Origin: Candidatus Krumholzibacteriota bacterium
Lineage (GTDB): Bacteria; Krumholzibacteriota; Krumholzibacteriia; Krumholzibacteriales; Krumholzibacteriaceae
Assembly (NCBI GenBank): GCA_016933255.1
Contig: JAFGBF010000003.1
Span: forward strand, 1 to 64,000
DNA: 64,000 bases
Direction: 5' to 3'
In this document: positions 45,381 to 54,428 of the stretch, piece after piece
How positions within the stretch are numbered: the stretch's first letter is position 1
How the letters are laid out: each line of letters begins with the position of its first letter
The notes under the pieces: generated by a model
The model's database searches: none
Seen by the model: the letters and a program-made list of their open reading frames with translations, nothing else
What the model was told of the DNA's origin: nothing
Program-made: the position numbers and the translations under genes

Positions 45381-46660
45381 TTTGTCTCCTTTTCAGTACC
45401 CGGATCAGCCACAGACAGGTCTCCTTCCGAAGCTGCCACAACGACAGCTGCCGAAGCGTCTCCCGTAATATTCACTGCCGTCCTGCACATGTCCAGCAAT
45501 CTGTCGACTCCCAGCACAAGCGCGATCCCTTCAAGCGGCAGCCCTATCGTCTCAAGCACCATGGCAAGGGTGATTATGCCTATTCCCGGAACCCCTGCTG
45601 CTCCTATGGATGCGAGTGTAGCCATCAGGACTATCGTAAGCTGATTGCCGACTGAAAGGGAGATCCCGTAGACCTGGGCGATGAATATTGCCGCTACTCC
45701 CTGGTATAAAGCTGTCCCGTCCATGTTGATCGTAGCCCCCAGGGGAAGGACAAAGCTTGAGATCTCACCGGAAACGCCGAGGTTTTCTTCGACACATTCC
45801 ATCGTGACCGGAAGGGTCGCGTTGCTTGACGATGTGGAAAAAGCGATCAATTGGGCAGGTCTTATTGCCCTGAAGAAGTCAACAGGGCTTATACCCGAGA
45901 AAACGCGGACCGCCGTGGAATATATAGCCACGGCATGCACTACAAGTCCGGCAAGTACGACAAGCGAGTACCTGATCAGGGAGAGTAGGATGTCGGTTCC
46001 GAATCTGCCGACGACCGCTGCGATAAGGGCAAGTACGCCGATCGGAGCCATTTTCATGACTATATGTACAAGCTGGATCATACCTTCGCTGACAGCCTCA
46101 AAGAATTCGATCACCGGCCTTCCCCTGCTATCCGGGATAAGGGTCACGGCTATTCCGAAGATCAGCGCGAAGAAGATGATCTGAAGCATATTTTCCTCGG
46201 CGAGGCTCTCTATCGGATTATCGGGGACTATCCGGGTGATCGTTTCTATGACTCCCGGCTTTTTCCCCGCAAAATCCAGTCTGCCCGCTGTTTCTTCTTC
46301 ATATGAGGCCATAAGGTCAGTTCTTGTCGATGCATCGATAGCCTTCCCCGGCTTGAATATGTTGCCGAGAGCCAGTCCGATCGTTATGGCTATAGCTGTG
46401 GTACAGAGGTAATAGGTAATCGTTTTCAACCCTATTCTGCCTAGCTTCCTGACATTGCCGAGGCTGGCCGTTCCTACGAAAAGGGATGAAAAGACGAGCG
46501 GGACTACTACCATCCGAATAAGCCGAATGAACAGTTTTCCGACAGGTTCTATCATTTCCGCTCGATCCCCGAGCAGCAGTCCCACCGGTATGCCTGCCAG
46601 AAGACCTATCATGATCCTCGTGGGGAGTTTGGTCTTCATAAGACTATTAATAAGTTTCAT
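45377..46660 (-). CDS. Dicarboxylate/amino-acid:cation symporter (DAACS family)
   Basis: The 427-residue protein has the DAACS/GltPh signature: a serine-rich hairpin AFSTSSSNATLPVTMEC (near 287-303), the unwound-helix segment GATINMDGTALYQG (near 320), and GAAGVPGIGIITLAMVLE plus DRLLDMCRTAVNITGD in the last helices. Together these form the sodium and substrate site for glutamate, aspartate or C4-dicarboxylates. Eight membrane helices are expected. It is the promoter-proximal gene of an operon with the TPR membrane protein. Confidence 0.94.
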   Translation of the reverse strand: MKLINSLMKTKLPTRIMIGLLAGIPVGLLLGDRAEMIEPVGKLFIRLIRMVVVPLVFSSLFVGTASLGNVRKLGRIGLKTITYYLCTTAIAITIGLALGNIFKPGKAIDASTRTDLMASYEEETAGRLDFAGKKPGVIETITRIVPDNPIESLAEENMLQIIFFALIFGIAVTLIPDSRGRPVIEFFEAVSEGMIQLVHIVMKMAPIGVLALIAAVVGRFGTDILLSLIRYSLVVLAGLVVHAVAIYSTAVRVFSGISPVDFFRAIRPAQLIAFSTSSSNATLPVTMECVEENLGVSGEISSFVLPLGATINMDGTALYQGVAAIFIAQVYGISLSVGNQLTIVLMATLASIGAAGVPGIGIITLAMVLETIGLPLEGIALVLGVDRLLDMCRTAVNITGDASAAVVVAASEGDLSVADPGTEKETN

Positions 46661-46805
46661 CGGTATGCCTGTCGATCATATTGATGATTACAATATCCCA
46701 AGTATCCCGATAAAAATCGAAATCACTTGAATTCCTGATAAATGTAAGACAAAATAACCCTGATGGGAACAATTTTTAACTGATTCAGACAGAGAGCCGA
46801 TTCAT

Positions 46806-47558
46806 ATGAACGGGATCGAAATATTGAAAAGTGTCTTTTACCGGTGCCTGCTCATTGTTTTTTTTGCGCCTTTTGCGGGCATCTCTTCAGGATGTACTTC
46901 AGGCGATGTCGTCTATGACAGGCTCAGGGAGTCTATGGTCCGTGAACAGATCGAAAGCCGGGGGATAACCGACGAGGGCGTCCTATCGGCGATGAAGAGC
47001 GTGCCCAGGCATCTTTTTGTGCCGGAAGAATACAGGGGCATGGCGTATATAGACAGCCCGCTTCCGATAGGAAGCAGCCAGACGATATCTCAACCGTACA
47101 TCGTCGCGCTGATGACTGCGTTTCTTGAACCTGACTCCACCGACAGGATCCTCGAGGTAGGCACAGGTTCAGGTTATCAGGCCGCAGTCCTCGCTATGCT
47201 CGTCGATTCGGTCTATACGATTGAAATATTACCTGAACTTGCGTCGAGGGCATCTTCTCTGCTGGATTCGCTAGGATATGGCAATGTGGAGGTCATGACA
47301 GGAGATGGATATAACGGGTGGCCCGAAAAGGCCCCTTTTGACGCGATTATTGTCACCGCGGCAGCGCCCAGGATCCCCGAACCGCTTATCGAACAGCTGA
47401 AGACAGGGGGGATGCTGGTCATCCCGGAGGGGCGTTTTCCCCAAAAGCTCAATGTATATGAAAAAAGTCCCGAAGGCCTCAAACTTCACTCCTCTGTCCC
47501 TGTGCAGTTTGTTCCGATGACAGGGAGGATAAGAGAAAGGAATGAAATCAAAAAATGA
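46806..47558 (+). CDS. Exported protein-L-isoaspartate O-methyltransferase
   Basis: The 250-residue protein is a full PCMT. It has MVREQIESRGITDEGVLSAM, VPRHLFVPEEYRGMAYIDSPLPIG, the SISQP-type motif QTISQPYIVALMT, the SAM site ILEVGTGSGYQAAVLA and VTAAAPRIPEPLIEQL. It repairs isoaspartyl residues in aged proteins using SAM. Unlike cytosolic PCMT, it has a hydrophobic N-terminus (residues 9-29) ending at Cys30, a loose lipobox (SSGC), so it is probably exported or lipid-anchored. Such exported forms occur in other environmental Gram-negatives. It overlaps the M48 lipoprotein gene by 4 nt. Confidence 0.9.
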   Translation: MNGIEILKSVFYRCLLIVFFAPFAGISSGCTSGDVVYDRLRESMVREQIESRGITDEGVLSAMKSVPRHLFVPEEYRGMAYIDSPLPIGSSQTISQPYIVALMTAFLEPDSTDRILEVGTGSGYQAAVLAMLVDSVYTIEILPELASRASSLLDSLGYGNVEVMTGDGYNGWPEKAPFDAIIVTAAAPRIPEPLIEQLKTGGMLVIPEGRFPQKLNVYEKSPEGLKLHSSVPVQFVPMTGRIRERNEIKK

Positions 47559-48370
47559 GTAAGACAAGACGCTGTAACCAGATCATCAGGATAATCTTTT
47601 TTGGCGCGATTGCGGTCCTTGCCGGCGGTTGCGCGACGACGGGGATCAACTCCGGCCAGGTGAACCTGATCAGTACTCCCGAAGAGGTACAGATGGGTAA
47701 AGAGTTCTCCGTTGAGATAGAGAACCAGTTCGAGTTGTATAACGAGGGCGAAGTCAGCGGATATGTCCAGCGTGTTGGAAACAGGCTCGTCCAGGTCTGC
47801 GACAGAAAAGATATCGAATACCATTTTTCAGTAATAAAGAAAGATGAACTGAACGCCTTCGCCTTGCCAGGGGGATATATCTATATCTATACGGGGCTGT
47901 TATCCGAACTGGATGACGAATCCCAACTTGCCGGAGTACTGGCCCATGAGATCGGGCATGTTACTTCGAGGCACGCAACGGAGAGACTGACGGCGATGTA
48001 CGGGTATCAGATAATCTCCGGCCTTGTTTTCGGTGAGAATCCCGGAATGTGGGGACAGCTTGTGTCTAATATTTTTTCGACCACAGGGTTCCTTGCCTAC
48101 AGCAGAGCGAACGAATTTGAGGCTGACAGGCTAGGGACGACTTATTCGTCTTCAGCGGGATACGATCCCAACGGGATGGCCGAGCTCCTGGGGAAACTGC
48201 GTTCCATGGAACAGAGGGAGCCAGGGAAGCTCGAAGAACTTCTCTCGACCCATCCGCCGACTTCGGACAGGATCGGAAAAGTAAATAAGATCGTAGAATC
48301 GTTAGGCAGCGCATCAGGAAATGAAAGGGACGTCTCCAGGTATCAGGAGATGAAAAAGCACCTTCCGTGA
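47555..48370 (+). CDS. M48-family metalloprotease lipoprotein (BepA/LoiP-like)
   Basis: The 271-residue protein has a signal ending at Cys26 in LAGGC, then the M48 domain: NAFALPGGYIYIYTGLL, zinc motif LAHEIGHVTSRHA with His131, Glu132 and His135, and the third ligand in ANEFEADRLG. The TTHPP-type end STHPPTSDRIGKV is conserved in the BepA/LoiP/YcaL group, periplasmic proteases that remove misassembled outer-membrane proteins. It is translationally coupled (ATGA) to the exported PCMT, which suggests a joint role in envelope protein quality control. Confidence 0.93.
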   Translation: MSKTRRCNQIIRIIFFGAIAVLAGGCATTGINSGQVNLISTPEEVQMGKEFSVEIENQFELYNEGEVSGYVQRVGNRLVQVCDRKDIEYHFSVIKKDELNAFALPGGYIYIYTGLLSELDDESQLAGVLAHEIGHVTSRHATERLTAMYGYQIISGLVFGENPGMWGQLVSNIFSTTGFLAYSRANEFEADRLGTTYSSSAGYDPNGMAELLGKLRSMEQREPGKLEELLSTHPPTSDRIGKVNKIVESLGSASGNERDVSRYQEMKKHLP

Positions 48371-48420
48371 CCTTTTACGAAGCGCGAGTCCAGGACGGCA
48401 GTCGATTAAAAACGGAAATC

Positions 48421-49392
48421 TCAGAGTGAGGGATAATCCAGCCGGAATCTTCTCTTGTAGTATGCCTTTGTCCCAATAATCACAATAACCAGAAAAGGAA
48501 GATACAATCTGAAAAGGAATCCGGCAACAACGGAGAATATCAGTGTGGATATCTTTGCCGGAACCAGCATTCTGCTGCCGGAAAAACTGGGGCTGCCGGA
48601 CCTTAACGGAAAAATAAAAGCGGGCAGAGATAGAATGCATGCAAAGAAGGCCAGCCTGTTTTCAGTGAACGCAGCCAGCGCCCCGGCGACGGCCATCAAA
48701 ATGATCGATACGAAGACTCCTTTTACAGGTCCCAGAGCGACACCGCTGGTATGAAGAGAGTTTTTCCGGTCTCCTTCGATATCAGCGAGAGCTGTTAAAA
48801 CGTGGACAGATGCCACCGCGAAAGGATATGGAAGAAGGATCATCGATCCGCTGATCGATCCGCTGACCATTACCCATCCCGCGAGAGTATTCAGTACCCC
48901 TATTCCCATGGCGTTGGAGAGTACGTCAAGTACTGCTCTTTTTTTGAGACGGACAGGTTCGACAGAGTACAGGATACCGAGCGCAAGGCTGACAAGCATG
49001 ATAAGAGTCAACCGGCCGGGCAGACAAATAATCGAGATCGCGAATGCTGAAAGAATGAGGAATACCGCTTCGACCCAGGCGCTCTTAACTGTAATTATGG
49101 CTCGGGGAAGGAAAAAAAGTTTGTTGTTGTCGAGGTCGGAGACGCGATCAGAGATCTGATTGATTATATATACAGCTCCGATCAGCAGAGAGAATGCTAT
49201 GATTCCCGAAAGAAATCTTGAAGTCCCGACTGTTTCTGAAGAACCGGAATCTGCGTGCCAGGCTCCAAGAAGGAAGAATGTCCACACGGGAACAAGTACC
49301 AAAGGCCTCAGCAGGAATATATAGTCCAGGCAGCGCAGGAACCGCGAAGGTCTCCCCTCCGGAGAGTCCGGGTATTCTATTCCCTGATCCAT
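48421..49392 (-). CDS. UbiA-family prenyltransferase
   Basis: The 323-residue protein has eight or nine membrane segments. It has the first aspartate-rich motif in NQISDRVSDLDNN (NxxxD form) and the second in ADIEGDRKN (DxxxD-like), both needed to bind Mg-prenyl diphosphate. It joins a prenyl chain to an aromatic ring or another acceptor in the inner membrane, e.g. quinone, heme O or a lipid. Which one is not readable; the neighbour is an acyl-CoA synthetase. Its start lies inside the end of that upstream gene (16-nt overlap). Confidence 0.87.
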   Translation of the reverse strand: MDQGIEYPDSPEGRPSRFLRCLDYIFLLRPLVLVPVWTFFLLGAWHADSGSSETVGTSRFLSGIIAFSLLIGAVYIINQISDRVSDLDNNKLFFLPRAIITVKSAWVEAVFLILSAFAISIICLPGRLTLIMLVSLALGILYSVEPVRLKKRAVLDVLSNAMGIGVLNTLAGWVMVSGSISGSMILLPYPFAVASVHVLTALADIEGDRKNSLHTSGVALGPVKGVFVSIILMAVAGALAAFTENRLAFFACILSLPAFIFPLRSGSPSFSGSRMLVPAKISTLIFSVVAGFLFRLYLPFLVIVIIGTKAYYKRRFRLDYPSL

Positions 49393-51131
49393 GATACCAG
49401 GTGACGTTTTACCTTGCGGGTCGTCGTTTTGGGAAGCTCACTGTCCCTGATCCGGAATCCGATGAGATGCTTGTAGTCAGGGACATTTTCAAATATCGCG
49501 CGGATCTCCTCCCCGATGAATCTGTGCACGTTTTCATCTGTAAGGCTGCCTTTCAGCTCTTTAACCGAGCCGAGCATATCGTAGTCGGGGACAATAACGG
49601 CGCCTGGTCTTGTATTGCCTTTTCTGTCCTCGACAGGGAGTACGACACTTTCGAGAATATAGATGTTTTTATCGAGCATAGCTTCGAGTTCGTCTGGAAA
49701 GATATTTTTTCCTCCAGCGGTTACTATGAGCGATTTTATCCTGCCGGATACTGTTATATAACCTTCTTCGTCGATCTTCCCAAGATCTCCCGTATAAAGG
49801 TATCCCCCCCTGAGCACGTTAGAGGTGGCCTCAGGATTCTTGTAATATTCTTTCATCACGTTCGGCCCTTTTACCAGTATTTCTCCTACGCCCTGGGAAT
49901 CGGGAGAATCTATCACGACCTCGACACCTGGAAGGGCTAGGCCTACAGTCCCTTTTTTTGGCCTGTCGGGAAGATTCATCGAGATCACCGGAGATGTCTC
50001 GGTCATTCCATAACCCTGTATGAGGGGGATCTCAGCATCAATAAAAGCCTGCTCTATGTCGGGACGCAGCGCGGCTGCTCCGGTAAAACATAACCTGATA
50101 TTTTCCATACCGGCCGTGACTATCTTTCTTTGCATTTTTTCAGACGCCTTCTTTTTACCGAAGAGTCTTCCCATTCCCACCGCTACACGTAAAAAGAATC
50201 GTTTTATCCTGCCTGTGCCGCTTTTCTTTCCTTTTTTGACAGGGGTGAGATAGGGGGATAGATGTTCGTACAGGATGGGGACGGCGACGATGACAGTGAT
50301 TCTTTCTTTGACTATATCTTCAAGTATGATCTTCGGTTTTATGGAACGCGCAAATACTATCGTTGAACCGTTATAAACAGGTGTAAGAAACACGCTCATG
50401 ACGGGAAAGGTGTGATAAAGTGGCAAGAGGCAGAGAAAAGCGTCAGCATCTGAAAATCTAACGATGCATGAAAGCGATTCGACATTGGCGACAAGGTTGC
50501 TGTGGAGAAGGACTGCGCCTTTAGGTTGGCCGGTAGTGCCCGAGGTGTAGCATATGGCTGCGATATCCTCCGGCCTGACCTCGGTCTTGCGCTGAAAGAA
50601 CCCGGTATCGCCGTTGTTTATCTTTTCCTTGCCGGAAGCCATCACCTCACCGAGAGAGACAGCTTTTAGACCAGGATCTTTTTCTCCTATCACGATCAGA
50701 TCGATATCTTCGAATTTCATCTCCTCGACGAGGTCATTGAATATCCCCGGTGAAACGATCATCGATCCGGCCTCGCAGTGAAGAAGAAGATGCCTGAGTT
50801 CATTTTTCTGGAGATTCGTGTCTAGAGGGACAATTATGGCTCCGCAAGATGTAACAGCCGCATACACGAGCAGCCATTCAGGGCTGTTTTCAGCCATCAG
50901 CGCAACCCTGTCGCCGTGCTTGAGTCCCCTGTCGATCAGGCCCGATCCCAGAAAAGAGACCAGTTTACCGAATTCCTGGAACGATATGGACTGGTGTCCC
51001 CAGGAATGCCTTTTCTTTATCGCTGCCAGGGTGCCGTACTTTTCGATAGCGTACTGGAAAATATCCGGAAGAGTGTTGAGACCGATATTGTTAAAACTCC
51101 CCGGTATATTCAATTTCTCATGCCCATGCAT
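49377..51131 (-). CDS. Long-chain acyl-CoA synthetase / AMP-forming ligase
   Basis: The 584-residue ANL enzyme has the P-loop AICYTSGTTGQPKGAVLLHSN (near 190-210), the A5 motif IQGYGMTETSPVIS, A7 YLYTGDLGKIDEEGY and A8 VSGRIKSLIVTAGGKNIFPDELE. The end TTRKVKRHLV has the A10 lysine. It activates a fatty acid as acyl-AMP and then acyl-CoA. Start 51131 is chosen for AGGAGAG upstream; 51218 would add 29 residues without a ribosome site. It is probably in an operon with the small gene upstream and the UbiA gene downstream. Confidence 0.92.
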   Translation of the reverse strand: MHGHEKLNIPGSFNNIGLNTLPDIFQYAIEKYGTLAAIKKRHSWGHQSISFQEFGKLVSFLGSGLIDRGLKHGDRVALMAENSPEWLLVYAAVTSCGAIIVPLDTNLQKNELRHLLLHCEAGSMIVSPGIFNDLVEEMKFEDIDLIVIGEKDPGLKAVSLGEVMASGKEKINNGDTGFFQRKTEVRPEDIAAICYTSGTTGQPKGAVLLHSNLVANVESLSCIVRFSDADAFLCLLPLYHTFPVMSVFLTPVYNGSTIVFARSIKPKIILEDIVKERITVIVAVPILYEHLSPYLTPVKKGKKSGTGRIKRFFLRVAVGMGRLFGKKKASEKMQRKIVTAGMENIRLCFTGAAALRPDIEQAFIDAEIPLIQGYGMTETSPVISMNLPDRPKKGTVGLALPGVEVVIDSPDSQGVGEILVKGPNVMKEYYKNPEATSNVLRGGYLYTGDLGKIDEEGYITVSGRIKSLIVTAGGKNIFPDELEAMLDKNIYILESVVLPVEDRKGNTRPGAVIVPDYDMLGSVKELKGSLTDENVHRFIGEEIRAIFENVPDYKHLIGFRIRDSELPKTTTRKVKRHLVSWIRE

Positions 51132-51275
51132 ATTATTACTCTCCTGAAATTCTGTCAGCTTGCGCCTAACAAACCCTGCTTCTTCCCGAAGATACCACTT
51201 TAAATTCGATACGGGCAATTCTTTTTTGATTGTGATTCTTTCCGCCGGTACAGATCGGATCCGAAGGTCTTCCGT

Positions 51276-51557
51276 TTATTTTTTTTTCCAGAACTGGTTC
51301 GTCGACGGAAGACCTCGAGTATTTCTCGAAGACTTTCGGGAGGATTTTCTGATCCTGTCGTCGAAATCGAGAAGTTTTCTGCCGATTTTCGAATGAAGAG
51401 TGCGGATCGGATCTTTAGATCTTCGGCATTGATAAAGTGCTGCAGTGTATTCCCTGGGGAAACTGCGCATCATCTCGAAGATGAAATCATGCGAATCGAA
51501 TCTTTCTGACATCTTTTCAAGTACCGCCTCAAAGACGGTGTCGATAAAGAGTTCCAT
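51276..51557 (-). CDS. Small unknown protein (93 aa)
   Basis: ATG 51557 has AGAAGGA 9 nt upstream. The product begins MELFIDTVFEAVLEKMSERF, a predicted amphipathic helix. The middle is ordered (FIFEMMRSFPREYTAALYQC; DPIRTLHSKIGRKLLDFDDR), and the C-terminus is basic and probably disordered. There is no membrane segment or known motif. The gene lies between the nitroreductase (18 nt downstream of its stop) and the acyl-CoA synthetase, all on the minus strand. Codon use matches its neighbours. I do not recognise a family. Confidence 0.65.
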   Translation of the reverse strand: MELFIDTVFEAVLEKMSERFDSHDFIFEMMRSFPREYTAALYQCRRSKDPIRTLHSKIGRKLLDFDDRIRKSSRKSSRNTRGLPSTNQFWKKK

Positions 51558-51575
51558 AAAATATCCTTCTGTTTT

Positions 51576-52088
51576 TCACCATTTATCCCTGTGGACTCTT
51601 TCCTCGTCGTACTGAGTCCTGGATTCTTTTTTCTCGGCGGGATGCCCTATAGCGATCAGGCTCAGCACTCCCACCCCTTCAGGGATCTGCAGAACATTTT
51701 TTATTGCTGTTACGCGTTCTTCTCTCGGATGGCATCCCAGCCATACCGTGCCGAGTCCGATTCCGGCGGCAGCGACCAGTATGTTCTCTGTCGCGGCCGA
51801 ACAGTCCTGGATCCAGTAGTCGGGGGATATCTCTTTCTTCCCGCAGACTGCTATCGCGGCTGTCGCCTCAAAGAGCATCTTGCCGTAGGGGTGAGCTTCT
51901 GCCAGATCGTCGAGGATCTTTCTTTTGGTGATGGCGACAAAGTGCCAGGGTTTCAGATTCTTTCCTGATGGAGCTGCCATTCCCGCTTCAAGGAGAAGTG
52001 TGAGGTCGTCAGCGTCTACCGGAAGGCTGGAATATTTCCGTATACTTCTTCTCGCGAAGATATTTTCGTTTGGCACTGGATCCTCCAT
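51576..52088 (-). CDS. Nitroreductase-family FMN oxidoreductase
   Basis: The 170-residue protein is a compact nitroreductase: FARRSIRKYSSLPV (FMN phosphate contact), MAAPSGKNLKPWHFVAI, then DCSAATENILVAAAGIGLGTVWLG, and a C-terminal LIAIGHPAEKK. Members reduce nitro groups, quinones or flavins with NAD(P)H. There is no ferredoxin extension. The true substrate is unknown. It probably leads the minus-strand group with the 93-residue protein and the acyl-CoA synthetase. Confidence 0.92.
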   Translation of the reverse strand: MEDPVPNENIFARRSIRKYSSLPVDADDLTLLLEAGMAAPSGKNLKPWHFVAITKRKILDDLAEAHPYGKMLFEATAAIAVCGKKEISPDYWIQDCSAATENILVAAAGIGLGTVWLGCHPREERVTAIKNVLQIPEGVGVLSLIAIGHPAEKKESRTQYDEERVHRDKW

Positions 52089-52148
52089 TTCTTTGATTAC
52101 GACGATGATAATACATCGATGTAGCCGTTTTTTCTCTATTTATTTAAA

Positions 52149-52955
52149 CTAAGCCCTTGTTCTTTGCCTCAGAGCTTCATAAAGGACAATCGATGCAGCA
52201 GCAGACACATTGAGAGAATCAGCTGTTCCAAGCATTGGGAGCATGATCTCGAGATCACAAGCCTCTATCCATTTTTTACCGAGCCCCTTATCCTCGCTTC
52301 CGACGACGATTGCCGAGGAGCCGGTCAGATCGGCATCGGTATACGAAAGTTTCCCCAGTGGTGTAGTTGCGATGATACTTATATTATTTTTTTTAAGCCA
52401 GGCGATGATGTTGTCTGCAGGAGATACCGCTGACGGGAGAGAAAATACCGTTCCCAGGCTCGCTCTGATGACATTAGGATTGCCGAGATCAGTCACTGGA
52501 TCGCTTATAAGGACTCCGGTTGTTCCAGCGCCATCGGCGGATCTGAAGATCGCCCCGAGGTTTCCAGGTTTTTCCACTGAATCGACTACCAGATAAAACG
52601 GAAGATCGCCAGGTTCGAGATCACCAAGATCATGCCTTTTTTTCCTGGCGATCGCTGTCAGATAGCTTGAGCTTCCCCTGTATGTGATCTTTTCAAATAC
52701 CTGCGGGGTGACCTCGGTCTGCCTGATATTGCGGCGGCCGAGTTCTGTGGAAAGTTTTTCTCTCTCCTCGTTTCCGGCGAGAGAGGGGCATATGAATATA
52801 TCCTCGACCACGACTCCGCTTTTCAGCGCGGAGTAGAGTTCCCGCGTGCCTTCTATCAGTATCAGACCCGAAATGTACCTTTCACGCTTTTTCCTAAGCC
52901 TCACCAGCGACTTGATCGCGGGGTTCTGAAGGCTTGATATTACGTTTGTTCTCAC
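52149..52955 (-). CDS. SpoU/TrmH-family RNA 2'-O-methyltransferase
   Basis: The 268-residue protein has an N-terminal substrate-binding domain (SLQNPAIKSLVRLRKKRER; ILIEGTRELYSAL) and the knotted SPOUT domain with its three motifs: NLGAIFRSADGAG (near 134), IVVGSEDKGL (near 217) and MLGTADSLNVSAAASIVLYE (near 238). It methylates the ribose 2'-O of rRNA or tRNA; the RlmB versus TsnR-like target cannot be decided here. It stands alone, 60 nt after the nitroreductase start. Confidence 0.92.
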   Translation of the reverse strand: MRTNVISSLQNPAIKSLVRLRKKRERYISGLILIEGTRELYSALKSGVVVEDIFICPSLAGNEEREKLSTELGRRNIRQTEVTPQVFEKITYRGSSSYLTAIARKKRHDLGDLEPGDLPFYLVVDSVEKPGNLGAIFRSADGAGTTGVLISDPVTDLGNPNVIRASLGTVFSLPSAVSPADNIIAWLKKNNISIIATTPLGKLSYTDADLTGSSAIVVGSEDKGLGKKWIEACDLEIMLPMLGTADSLNVSAAASIVLYEALRQRTRA

Positions 52956-52999
52956 TATTAAAGTCCCTGTAAAAGCCTTGCCGCGGTTATGATATCCCG

Positions 53000-53803
53000 C
53001 TACGTGTCTTTACGGTATCTGGCAACGCGGTCACCGGCAAGAAGGGTCTGAAGCAGTCTGCTGTTTTTGCTTTCAAGAGATCTCGCGATAGAGAGGCTGA
53101 GGCGTTTTGCCAGGATATTAATGATTGGAAAACTGTAATCAAAATGTACGTCCTTTTCCATTGTCAGTCCTGAATCAGAGCATAATCTGTCAAAGACCGG
53201 GGTCCTGTATCGTGTCAGTATCACACCGGTCTCGGCCGACGGGGAACCCGGGCGGACAAATCTTTTGATTTTTTGAATCGAAGGATAGACAAACTGTTCA
53301 TCAAACGATTTAGGGGAGTGCTTTTTGGAGATCTGGATTATGGCATATCCGCCGGGTTTTATTAACGAATTTATCTTTCCCAAAAATTTATCTATCTCCA
53401 GTATATATGACACGACTCCAATGCACATCACAATGTCAAAATATCCGTCCATCCCCTCAAGGTCGTATATTTCTCCGGTAGTGAAAGAAACTCTCTTTTC
53501 ATCGATTGCGTCTGTGAATTTTTCCCGGGCTTTTTTTATCATTCCTGGAGCTATATCGATACTGGTTATCGTATCTTCGCGATCGAGAAGTTCCTGTGTA
53601 TATATTCCAGGACCGCATCCGATATCGAGGACTTTTTTCCCTTTTTCCTGCAAAAGGCCGAGTACATGCTTCATCCTCGCGAGATACGAATACTGGTGGC
53701 AGTTTAAATACTCTTGAGTGTATCGGACCTCTTCATAGCGTCTTGAATCCTCGTCGAAATATTCTCTTACCTTGGTCTTTTGCAGTTCAGAATCCATTAT
53801 CAC
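53000..53803 (-). CDS. Class I SAM-dependent methyltransferase
   Basis: The 267-residue protein has motif I KKVLDIGCGPGIYTQELL (near 54-71), ITSIDIAPGMIKKA, DIVMCIGVVSYI and LIKPGGYAIIQI, the UbiE/Methyltransf_11 arrangement. The C-terminal 80 residues are basic and may bind a membrane or lipid-linked substrate. It starts inside the acyltransferase gene (17-nt overlap; GTG 53803 or ATG 53797) and is the last gene of a minus-strand glycan cluster, so a glycan or lipid carrier substrate is likely. Confidence 0.87.
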   Translation of the reverse strand: MIMDSELQKTKVREYFDEDSRRYEEVRYTQEYLNCHQYSYLARMKHVLGLLQEKGKKVLDIGCGPGIYTQELLDREDTITSIDIAPGMIKKAREKFTDAIDEKRVSFTTGEIYDLEGMDGYFDIVMCIGVVSYILEIDKFLGKINSLIKPGGYAIIQISKKHSPKSFDEQFVYPSIQKIKRFVRPGSPSAETGVILTRYRTPVFDRLCSDSGLTMEKDVHFDYSFPIINILAKRLSLSIARSLESKNSRLLQTLLAGDRVARYRKDT

Positions 53804-54386
53804 GTTCTTTGCTTCGTTTTTTTATCTCTTTCGCCGGAGACCCGGCGGCGATCACGAAAGAACCGATCTCATTGACTACGACACTCCCTGCCCCTATTAT
53901 CGACCCTTCTCCGACATTGTTCATGACAACCGAACCAGCGCCTATCCATGTACTTTTACCGATCGTGACCGAGGATATTTCCTGGTCGTTCTCGAGCAGT
54001 ATTCCTTCTTCATTGTATCTATGCTGATATTTACCGCTTAGTACCGACGTATGGTCTGCGATCATTACGTTGGAACCGATCGAAGCTCTTCCGATTATTG
54101 TGTACTGGCCAATAACTATCCTGTCGCCGATCGTTGTGTTTCTGTGAGTGAAGAGGGAGCCGAAACTTACGACAAGGTCTTTCCCTGTCTTTTTAAGGGT
54201 GAATTTATAGAAGGCCCGCCTGACGAATTCGCCGTGTTTGCCGCTGGCACGGCTCAATCTCTGAGCAAAAGCGCGATAGGTGTTTTCTGTTCCCGATATC
54301 TTTCCATTGGCGGCGACAAGAAGATATACTGGAAAAACGAGGAGGCTGTAGGCCGAATTTAATATCTGCTTTAGTGAATTGTTCAT
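53787..54386 (-). CDS. Left-handed beta-helix (hexapeptide) acyltransferase
   Basis: The 199-residue protein has a hydrophobic N-terminal segment (about 10-28) and a hexapeptide-repeat helix from about 85: TIGDRIVIGQYTIIG, SIGSNVMIADHTSVL, SVTIGKSTWIGAGSVV, SIIGAGSVVVNEIG, then the closing VIAAGSPAKEIKK. The histidine in ADHTSV is a plausible catalytic base. Such enzymes O- or N-acetylate sugars. Start 54386 has GGAG upstream; 54419 would add 11 residues. Its neighbours are glycosyltransferases. Confidence 0.9.
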   Translation of the reverse strand: MNNSLKQILNSAYSLLVFPVYLLVAANGKISGTENTYRAFAQRLSRASGKHGEFVRRAFYKFTLKKTGKDLVVSFGSLFTHRNTTIGDRIVIGQYTIIGRASIGSNVMIADHTSVLSGKYQHRYNEEGILLENDQEISSVTIGKSTWIGAGSVVMNNVGEGSIIGAGSVVVNEIGSFVIAAGSPAKEIKKRSKERDNGF

Positions 54387-54428
54387 AGTCTCTTGCTCCG
54401 GTTCCCTGGGTGGCAGCATCCTCGATAC

